Part shown: positions 51,680-64,000 of the stretch, one piece after another
Layout: every line of letters begins with the position of its first letter
Numbering within the stretch: the stretch's first letter is position 1
From: Capitella teleta
Taxonomy: Eukaryota; Annelida; Polychaeta; Capitellidae
DNA length: 64,000 nucleotides
Assembly (NCBI GenBank): GCA_000328365.1
Contig: KB306460.1
Coordinates: 136,163-200,162, forward strand
Reading direction: 5' to 3'
The notes under the pieces: generated by a model
Told to the model about the DNA's origin: nothing
The model's database searches: none
The model's input: only the letters and a program-made list of their open reading frames with translations
Position numbers and translations under genes: made by a program

Positions 51680-52110
51680 AAACTAGCATCATGACCTCTT
51701 GGTCGTTCTTGATACGTTTGGAGGGGGTTGGGGTCCAGAATGCCGCCACTCCATGGACTCCCGCTTGCGTTCAGTCATATATAGTGGAAAAACACATATA
51801 TATGCATATATTTGGTGTTTCATTAAACTCTCGACGTCCCGTCTGCCGCGGGTCAGGAGTTGGTTGGACGCTTTGACTCCGGCAACCTTTTTAGATTCTG
51901 TCAACATCTTCAGAAACAACCGAAGAGATAACTTTTGCATTTTCAGATCATCACGCACGATTCGCTGCACAGTCCTGAAATTATTGATAGCCCAGTCCGA
52001 TCACACAGTTCAATTAGCGAGATCCGTCTGTCTTCTAAGATCAATCACTCGAGTTTCGCTGCTTGGGTCGTTGTCTTGACTGTCACAGGCCGTCCAACAT
52101 GGTGGCCATC
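51680..52110 (-). mobile_element. mariner-type DNA transposon, transposase scrap
   Basis: Minus strand reads GRPVTVKTTTQAAKLE, then LILEDRRISLIELCDRTGLS, then TVQRIVRDDLKMQKLSLRLF and LTESKKVAGVKASNQLL, the paired helix-turn-helix region of mariner (DD34D) transposases. After a gap comes ERKRESMEWRHSGPQPPP, the 'QSMEWRH..SPRPKK' stretch of the catalytic domain. Frames change and the region between (catalytic first Asp) is missing, so a dead copy. Lies in the shared upstream region of the CapA-like gene. Confidence 0.75.
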
Positions 52111-52701
52111 TCCTATGTTCCCTCTTCCTGGTTATATAACCACCACTCATCATTTGGTCATTGCATCAGATGCGGCTTGTCTTTCATAATCTTCTCTCAG
52201 ATTTTGGACGATTTATTTGTAGTATTTGCCACTCCGCACAAAGAAACTTATGACGGAACGAACCGAACGATACTAGGCCGTCTTCAAAGAAACTGACAAT
52301 AATATGGGTAGGTCTATGTACAAGACGCTACCAAACCGGCAAAAAGCGCTGAATCATAATTTTACAGGAAACTCCTCCTGGTTGCTAGGCAACATGTGCA
52401 AACGCAAGTGAGAATCGGACAACTTTTTCCCCTCGAGGCTCATTACTTCTGGGCCCTCCTTCGTATAATATTAACATGAAATTTGAACATTTCAATTTTG
52501 ACTCCTTGTCGATTGTTCCTCCGATTAAACCAACTCCAATTATTTTCTTGGATATTTCTTGTGCGCAATTAATTAAGAGGATTCTAAAACGAAGATCGTG
52601 TCGATGTGAACCATTTCATACCAAGAATGTGATGTCGCGGCACAAACAAAAAGACGCTCGTCTATTGCGCCTTACCAAACACTGATAATATCGGCAAGTC
52701 A
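52111..52701. other. Intergenic, no gene seen
   Basis: A 69-codon open frame at 52476-52685 (MKFEHFNFDSLSIVPPIKPT) has no recognisable family. Possibly upstream remains of the mariner element to about 52290. Confidence 0.35.
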
Positions 52702-52760
52702 TAATTGGCCATAGACATGGAGCTTAGCTTGGAGCTAACCTCCATGTCTATGTAATTGGC
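52702..52760. repeat. 43-base palindrome flanked by an 8-base direct repeat
   Basis: TAATTGGC occurs at 52702-52709 and again at 52753-52760. Between them (52710-52752) is CATAGACATGGAGCTTAGCT, a TGG loop, then its inverse. Nineteen of twenty possible base pairs form, with one C-C mismatch. Either a minimal fold-back transposon with hAT-like 8-base target duplication, or the stem of a structured RNA. Confidence 0.85.
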
Positions 52761-52870
52761 AGTTTGAAATTCATAGTAGCATATAGGCCTACTGTATTAC
52801 AATTAATGGGCGAGATAACTACTAAAACACCATCCTGTATAGGACATATCGACCGAAATCAACTCAGCTT

Positions 52871-52908
<38 letters not shown>

Positions 52909-53005
52909 GACCTCGCATGACAAATGAACGCGATATTTGTAAGTAATATCGAACGCATAGAATAAAATCTCAACCAATACAGCATGCATGTTTACTTTAT
53001 TATAG

Positions 53006-53046
<41 letters not shown>

Positions 53047-53244
53047 CTGGTACATATCTTACCATTGGTGTTAATTAGTACTTGAGCTCTGTGCACCAAG
53101 TACATGTAGTTCGAAAGGTCGAGGACGGAACATCATAACTATAGCACCTCACACCTTAAAAGTAATACGTCTTAATTCTAGAACGCTCGAGTCTCAGAAA
53201 ATATTCCAAAGCAATTCTTGGAAATGCAAATGTCAAACGAAAGA
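52761..53244. other. Intergenic with simple repeats
   Basis: A (TA)n tract at 52874-52906 and a poly(T) run at 53010-53043. No gene seen. Confidence 0.6.
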
Positions 53245-55032
53245 TCAGAGTTTTCTCGTCAGAAGAACTGTACATGTTGCCATGACAACACACGTCAAAT
53301 TCCACGAAACAACGTTTGCCGATGACTCAGCCATAAAAGCTGCAATGAGAAAATAATTGAGTTTCACAAGTGAGTCACTTTGTAAGTTTTTAAGACGGGG
53401 TGCAGGAAGAGCAAGTAATACTAAGAATGGAATAATTGGTGGTTCATAATTAATTGCGTACAATTATATACACACCATCTCTCGGCTCCCGGTTCATCTT
53501 GGATGTTATGTCCTTCCGTTCAAAGGTCAACTTATGATCTGGAAAAAGTTATTGGAAATTGTTCGAAGCTGAGATATAACGATGCATTCACCACGATTCC
53601 GAATTAGTATAATAGTGACCCCTGCCAATTTATATATAGAGTGGGTCGAAAGTAGTCTATCTGCTCCATTTTAGCGATTCCAATGACATTCAATTGCACT
53701 AGCCGCGCTATTCCGATAAGATAATAAGTAATCGGTCATGCTTAGTGTAACATTTTATGCTGCAATCTTATCATTTCTAATTCCAATTCCAACGGCATGA
53801 GGTCCGAGGAGGTAAGCAGGAGTTAAATGCCTTACACAAGGTTGGTGGCTGGCTTCGAAACTCCCGAGCAAGTTAACCATTCGGCCACCACCTCTCCTTT
53901 AATTTAATTAATTAATGTCAATCAATGGAGTGTACCCAACATTCGACGACATTTTCATTTATAGCAACAAGCCAGGTCCAAGGATTCGCATCATATCGAA
54001 CGCATAAAATAATAATCACTTTCGCACTATTCTTTTGTTTGAGAGTGCTGTTGTGTTAATTGTAGGATTAATGTTTACATCTTGAAATCAAAACAAAACA
54101 GAGACTTTATAGTGAAATGCCACGCAACAAATGACATTCCATAATGCTTGTTCAGGAACTCACCATTTTTGATTAACACCCCAAAAAAATCTCCAAAACA
54201 ATTCACATTTAAATATTCCTCACGTGCTCTTAATTGACTTTTTATTTGGTGTCTTTGCATAGATTTTAGTTTCTTCCTATGTCATACTGCATGTGCATGT
54301 ATATGCGAAATATATATTATATTATTACAAATGGGCGCAGACAATAAATCAGTCGATCAATCAATGCCAGGTAGTTATTTTGGAATAATTTGTCAATTTT
54401 TGTCTATATAAAAGTTTTATTTTCAACATCGAGGAGCTTAAATAGACTATACTTGTGGCCCTCGCTGCATATAATTACATTGTTTTATATATTTCTACAG
54501 GCACGAATTCCATAAACGACCCTAATATTATTAATTAATTATAATATTAGGTATCGACCCTAATATTAATAATTAATAATATTATTCATATATTATAAAC
54601 CAAATAAATTTAGAAATAGAGCAAACGTGTTAACTGACCTCTCAAGCAATAATCAACGATGTGTCGATACTTATATTCGCACACAACGAATTCTTTAGAG
54701 GCTTTGTATTCAAGATTCGTTACCATGGTGACATTGCAGTTTTGAGAGCATGATTCAGGAACACCTATAAATTCGCAGCATTCAACACCTGCAGGGGAAA
54801 ATAAAACGAGACGAAATTAACAGTTGAAATGACGTCACCAGTCACGCAGATTCCAAACCTCGTGGCCTCAGCTCACCGGAAGTGTACACCGGATCTAGTC
54901 CGCCATCAGCACGTGATAAAAGAAGATAGATCCCTGATTATAAATACTAGTATGTAAACAAGTGTACTTCACTGTCACAGCTCACTCACCTAACACATTG
55001 AGCACCACGAACAAGCCATACTGCAGCTCCAT
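53245..55032 (-). CDS. Small secreted or GPI-anchored cysteine-rich protein with DB-module-like start
   Basis: Four exons, 55032-54990, 54788-54639, 53538-53476, 53339-53245, join in phase to 116 codons; all have standard splice sites. MELQYGLFVVLNVLGV is a short signal peptide. The mature start has ECCEFIGVPESCSQNC, then VVCEYKYRHIVDYCLRDH. CC-x5-VP-x2-C-x3-C followed by C...C..DH is the pattern of the DB module, a disulfide-rich domain named from nematode extracellular proteins. Only one module is present, and the cysteines that normally follow DH are missing. The middle is hydrophilic (LTFERKDITSKMNREP). The last 20 residues, WNLTCVVMATCTVLLTRKL, are hydrophobic and could be a GPI signal or membrane anchor. 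The second intron (1.1 kb) holds a SINE and a retroelement tail. No homologue known to me; extracellular role inferred. Confidence 0.65.
53760..53897 (-). mobile_element. tRNA-Ser/Leu-type SINE
   Basis: Minus strand reads GAGGTGGTGGCCGAATGGTT AACTTGCTCGG, a typical A box of a class II tRNA, then CCAGCCACCAACCTTGTGTA AGGCATTTAACTCCTGCTT, the conserved 'ACCTTG..CAAGGCA.TTAACTCC' body of such SINEs. The B-box part is lost. Inserted in an intron of the small secreted-protein gene, in sense orientation. Confidence 0.7.
54268..54328 (+). repeat. Retroelement 3' tail (TGTATATGCGAAATA)
   Basis: TTTCTTCCTATG, then ATGTATATGCGAAATATATA and an ATT-rich end. Third copy of the tail also found at 1990 and 10820. 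Lies in the same intron as the SINE, antisense to the gene. Confidence 0.55.
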
Positions 55033-55309
55033 TTGCTATCCGCGTGCCCGCTCGCTAAGGGCGCGAGGATGAAAAGTGCGACGTCAAATATGTCTCCCAC
55101 CCTCTAGATCGTGTTACCGTTTGTACACAGTGCTTGCACATGTCCTTGTACACAGGACGCGCTCTAATGGAAATGTAACGCGAGACGTAACTCGAGAAGT
55201 TGATATGCGAACTCGTGACCAGGCGGGAATCAAGTGCTTATGGGATTGTTCATAAAAGTATTAAATGTATTAGATATTTGATTCAATCGCTATTAATCAA
55301 ATGGTTTCG
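55033..55309. promoter_or_regulatory. Upstream region of the small secreted-protein gene
   Basis: GC-richer stretch directly upstream of the start codon with several CpGs (CCGCTCGCTAAGGGCGCGAG). Probable promoter by position; no defined motif. Confidence 0.3.
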
Positions 55310-55860
55310 TTTCTTAACAGAATTGAGATTCCCAATGTTGAACAAATTGGTTTCCGAAAAGGCCATAGCACAAGTCATGCAATCAATTGTTTGGTTTATA
55401 ACAGCACAGGTGCAGTGGGAAGAAAGCAATATTTTGCACTTTTTTCTTGATTTATCAAAGGGATTTGATACTTTGAACCATGAATTTCTTCTTCATTGTA
55501 ATTGTTTTCCTATGGTGTCCAAATTTCCTTGCTTAATTGAATCAAAGACCTTCTGAGTAAAAGATCTCAATTCACGCCAATCCACGGCTTTATCTCATCT
55601 GATCAGACTATTATATATGCGGTGTGCCCGGCCAAGTAGATCTTCTTTCGTTTCTGCTGTACATTAATGATATTATGAATGCCTCTTCTATGTGTGTCTG
55701 GCGCCCGTATCATCCGATTGGTTTTGGTGGAGCCGTAAAACCCCATCACACATCACGCCTCTTCTATGCTCAGATTCATTCTTTTCACTGACGACACCAT
55801 TGCTTTTATGTCTGGATCTTGCGTCATCGCACTACACCGACTCTTCAATTCTTGTAAATG
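55310..55860 (+). mobile_element. LINE reverse-transcriptase fragment
   Basis: Read across frames: KLVSEKAIAQVMQSIVWFIT region with a GFRKGHSTSHAINCLVYN reading, then LHFFLDLSKGFDTLNHEFLL (the 'LDLSKAFDTLNH' RT motif), then VPGQVDLLSFLLYINDIMN and HFTDDTIAFMSGS, a variant of the FADDT catalytic box. Order and spacing fit a CR1/L2-like RT. Several frame changes and no flanking LINE ends. Interrupted by the short insertion at 55693-55756. Confidence 0.75.
55693..55756 (+). mobile_element. 5'-truncated SINE tail with 12-base target duplication
   Basis: 64 bases ending GGTGGAGCCGTAAAACCCCA and a TCACACATCAC tail, the same 3' body as the SINE at 13471. GCCTCTTCTATG lies directly on both sides (55681-55692 and 55757-55768). 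This is a textbook target-primed retroposition scar, showing that the 3' body alone is enough for mobilisation in this genome. Confidence 0.9.
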
Positions 55861-57048
55861 ATGAGTACTAGTATTACTTAATTCATATCTGCATCTGGTA
55901 TTGATGATCTCAATTGTCTAGGAGTTTAGTAGTGAAGAGGCCACCCCACAGTTATCTTGAAGGAAGCAACCACTTCATTAATCGATATAAGCTGATTTAA
56001 GCATATATTAAATGATAATTTATTTTATATGTAACAATATATATAGAATGTGCCAAAAATCTAATCCGTGTTAAAAAAAAAAAAACTCATAAAATTTCTA
56101 AAATTGACCAATTATTCCCAAATATAACCATCTAGCTGGTATGTATTGTCTAACCTAATATGCGCCCATATATGCAAAGATATCAACAACAACAAAATTC
56201 TATAATCAATTTTGATTGAGGTGGGGGGGGGGCTCCTGGTGAGCTCCTGCACCAGCATTATGGAATGTCATCGGTTGCATTGCGCTTCAATACAAACGCT
56301 GCTTTGTTTTGAGTTTAGGATATAAACATTATTATAATAAATTTATTATGTAATAAATTTATTATTATAAACATTATTGCTACAGTCAAAATAACAGTAC
56401 ATGTACTCTCAAACTAAAGATCACTGCCAGAGCAATGCCGCATTATTTTATGCGTTCAATGAAGCCTATCCATGGTCCCGGGCCCTGTTTGTCACCGAAA
56501 GTGAAAATATCGCCGAATGTCGGGGCCCTCTATTGATTGAAATAAATCAGCACCAATGTCGCTGAAATTGGAATAGAAATGAGCGGAATAGCAGCATGAA
56601 ATATTGGACTAACCGTACCAGGTTTTTTATTTCTCTTATCTTTGCGGGGTTTATACACTGCGCGGCCTGTTTCGTAACACTTTCTCAGAAAGGCGCTGTG
56701 CCATTGAAAATCATTGAACTCGTTGTCTAATTTTGGCCCACTCTGTATATTATATATTATTATTGTATAATAGGTGATGACCCAATAGATAAATACTGCC
56801 CACAATGCATAACGTGTTGTCATGCATACCCCATTAGGGGGGGGGGGGCTACTCGCTATCCCGTAATATGTACATGGCAATAAAATAAAATAAATAAAAT
56901 GAATTTAGTTTATATGAAGCGTTAAATCCACAAAAAGTGCTCAGAACGCTTGAAAACGCAATAAAAACAGACAGAGAGAATAAAACATGGCAAACAAAAG
57001 CTAGATTAAAAGAAAGCCTGAGTAAAAATATGCGTTTTCAATTTACAC
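55861..57048. other. Intergenic, no gene seen
   Basis: AT-rich. Near 56738 the minus strand begins TACAGAGTGGGCCAAAATTA, which resembles a mariner-type end, but I find no partner. G-runs at 56222-56231 and 56835-56848. Confidence 0.4.
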
Positions 57049-57758
57049 TTAAAGGGAGGGAGAACTGGTTAAAAATGGACTTCGAGTCGTTATTTGATGC
57101 ACCAAAAATGATTTCTATGCCTGGCCCACACAAGGAATATCATCGCTAACGATTTCGCGGGATATTTATTGCTAATTAGGCGTGACGTCAGGAGCTGTGA
57201 TGAAACACCGAGTTCCTCATCTTTTACAATAGGCCTCGTCATATCAGCGTGTCCTGCGACTAAACCCATGGATATTTTTTATTTTATTTTCGGAAATAGA
57301 TAGAATAATTATTTTGCCACCAGTCAGGCGCGAAAAAAAAATATTTTTCACTATTTCTCTTATTTTAACAAGCGATTTTCTAGGACACCTGCCATGTTTC
57401 TCATCCTGAAACAGTCAAAAGGTCAGCCAGAGTGCACCACGCATGCGCTTTCGTTTCGTAAACAACAAAGATGTCCTTTTATGGCGAAGATGCTCTGCTC
57501 TGATTGGCTGAAATCGATAGCTTCACGAGGGGAACGGGACCAATCACGGCAAGCCCTCAAATGACGTTTGCCTCCTATACCTCGTAATAGAAGCCATTCT
57601 CCCATAGGGAATCATAGGCGCAATGCTAACCCTGATATTCGGAATGCATTATTTCCTTACGCTTGCATCCAGGCATGGTGTTTTTGGCACGGAATGCTAT
57701 CAATTGGTGCTATGGGTCAATAGAACGTCACTTAAAATTCAGTTCCCCATTCCTTTAA
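57049..57758. mobile_element. TTAA-flanked MITE, copy 2 (inverted to copy 1)
   Basis: Starts TTAAAGGGAGGGAGAACTGG and ends AGTTCCCCATTCCTTTAA. About 710 bases, reverse-complement of the element at 5695-6408 throughout, with TTAA at both ends. The CCAAT-type sequences and the TGACGTCA palindrome are retained. Confidence 0.85.
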
Positions 57759-57989
57759 AAGCAGCTAAAGAGTGGGCTGTTTTGATATCATAGGATAAAA
57801 CATTCCATGAGGCAGGTCCACATGCATGATTTAAAACAACGATAACAGTAAGAAGTGTAAGACAGATTTAGCAGGGAAACATAGGGCAGTAAAAGACATT
57901 CAATCAATGAATTCACAGGCATAATTATTTATAGAATGCTTGCACATGCAAATTAATTGGTCTTTGCATAGACGTTCTACATGTGTATA

Positions 57990-58021
<32 letters not shown>

Positions 58022-59473
58022 AACAACCTTTGCCCAGAAAAAGAGGACTGAACCTCTCTCACAGTCTCTCGCATAGATTATAGGACATTACATAGCGAGG
58101 GTTAAGTGACCTTCAGTTGACCCTATTATCAGACCTTACAACGCTCGAGCAAACCATACTTCATTCATAAAGAGACCTCACTTGAGAAACCCATTGGATA
58201 GAGGCAGCATGCACTTGTGAATGGGATATCTTATTTTGTGTGTGAAAAGGTTCGAGTTACGATTAATGTAGCGTGTAAATAAATGCACGATCGAGGATGA
58301 CTTTCATTACATAATTATGTATGTGTGGGTGCGTCAAAGGCGCTTCAATCATTTTACTTGATCGAGGCATAGTGACAGGGAAACTATATATTTAATCGAC
58401 CTAATAATATATAAGCCTGTATGATGTGCATGTTTTATTCAAAACCATTGCATGCTGGTGGGTTTCTGCTCTTTGTTTTTCATTTTGGTTCTCAGTAATA
58501 TAATAATATAATATAATAAATAATATTCTAGCTATATATACAGATCATCAAACGAGTTTTATTTTGTGTCTTTCTTTGAGATTTATTTGCATGAACAATT
58601 GTGCTGGTAAATTAAGTTGCAAAAATTCAATTCGTTTGGCGCGTGTAAACAAAATAATTGCTCTATAAGTTTTATTTATTGTCAGTTTTATTTCATCTAG
58701 GCAGTCGAGCGCACACGCCGCATTTGTGATACTAATTTTGACCCCAAACCGAATGATTACGTAATCCAATCAAAGCTAAGTGTCGTCAAAAGCAATGCCA
58801 AGCAATGCGTCACGTGCTTTGCTCATTTTTGATCTCGTTATAGAATATAGGATGCATATTGCCGGCATCCTGTGGTGTGCGTGATACTTTGCAAAGGAAA
58901 ATTTCAACCATATATACTTATTCGTTGTAAGCATTTAAATATGTACCATGTATGTATTTTACTGATTGTGAGGTTAATTCAGTTTCTATTGTTTTCAGCA
59001 AGGCAACTTATAAGCTCTTATATGAATTACAGCACCCATATTATATGTCCATAGTTGAAAAAAAAAAAAAAAAAACTGCATCAGCTCAATCTAAACTGTG
59101 CTTTATATGCTATGTGTTCCCCTTAAATTCTAAGCTACCGTGAACAGGCGCTTTAACATGGCACAGCAATTCCAGTAATTCTGTGCATTTGTCAATCAGA
59201 CACAATTCCTGCGCGTGGTCTTTTGGTTCCAGCTTCGATCGCTCAACTGAGCAGTTGAAATCAGGACTCAGGGGCGGTGCTTATTATTATTATTATTATT
59301 ATTATAGCTCAGCTGTGTTTCACCAAAACAACTCAACATGTGATTTATGTTTGTCATTCGTTTCACAGGGCGCTGGAATTAACCACATGAGTATCGTCAT
59401 TTGGGATCCGGTTGACTTTATATAAACTTCGTGGAACCAGCATCAGTATTCACTGCTATTCAATTGTCACATC
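57759..59473. other. Upstream region of the ABCC gene
   Basis: No gene seen. Contains a 30-base poly(A) run (57991-58020) and an (ATT)n tract at 59281-59304. The promoter of the ABCC gene should be in the last few hundred bases but I see no defined motif. Confidence 0.4.

Positions 59474-64000
<4,527 letters not shown>

Noticed and set aside
56530-56880. 116-codon minus-strand frame
   Set aside because: No family match; crosses a possible mariner end. Considered a transposase tail but no transposase motif is visible.

Overview
The window is nuclear DNA of an invertebrate animal. Protein-coding genes have many exons with GT-AG introns, most of them only 45-100 bases long, and lie between AT-rich stretches full of LINE, SINE and DNA-transposon debris. 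The gene set (class IA PI3-kinase, coilin, ASB-type ankyrin/SOCS protein, CAT transporter, MRP-type ABC transporter, DUF4062-NACHT-TPR protein) is metazoan. The compact introns and the large DUF4062-NACHT-TPR protein would suit a sponge, but that assignment is inference and I cannot prove it from the sequence.

Layout. 0.9-5.3 kb: a complete 19-exon PI3-kinase p110-alpha-like gene (minus). 5.7-6.4 kb: a TTAA-flanked MITE just upstream of it. 7.8-16.2 kb: a graveyard of several LINE families, tRNA-type SINEs, a THAP scrap and a pogo-type MITE fragment, with one unexplained pair of terminal exons at 11.4-11.6 kb. 16.9-18.9 kb: SLC7A cationic amino-acid transporter (minus), whose first non-coding exon may lie in a GC-rich island at 23.6-23.9 kb. 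19-28 kb: mostly non-coding, with microsatellites and a hAT-like element that ends about 45 bases before the next start codon. 28.0-31.4 kb: SAP-acidic-RRM-RGG RNA-binding protein (plus). 32.3-34.0 kb: intronless ankyrin/SOCS-box protein (minus). 36.7-37.4 kb: a whole pogo-type MITE. 37.6-39.6 kb: coilin (minus). 39.7-41.2 kb: CR1-type LINE. 42.3-48.4 kb: 25-exon DUF4062-NACHT-TPR gene (plus). 49.9-51.0 kb: single-coding-exon CapA/PGA-cap metallophosphatase-like gene (minus), a candidate bacterial acquisition. 51.7-52.1 kb: mariner scrap. 53.2-55.0 kb: a small secreted cysteine-rich protein split over four exons (minus). 57.0-57.8 kb: second copy of the 5.7 kb MITE, inverted. 59.5-64.0 kb: 5' part of an MRP/ABCC1-like transporter (plus, runs off the window).

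The genes are unrelated housekeeping, signalling and transport genes; I see no operon-like cooperation. The strongest unusual signals are: a tandemly duplicated, frame-enforced mutually exclusive exon pair in the ABCC gene (62.15-62.81 kb); the CapA-like gene; a 43-base near-perfect palindrome flanked by an 8-base direct repeat (52.70-52.76 kb); the uncharacterised DB-module-like secreted protein; and the SAP/RRM/RGG protein with a second, degenerate RRM-like segment. Exon boundaries are my own, deduced from splice consensus, phase and family similarity.
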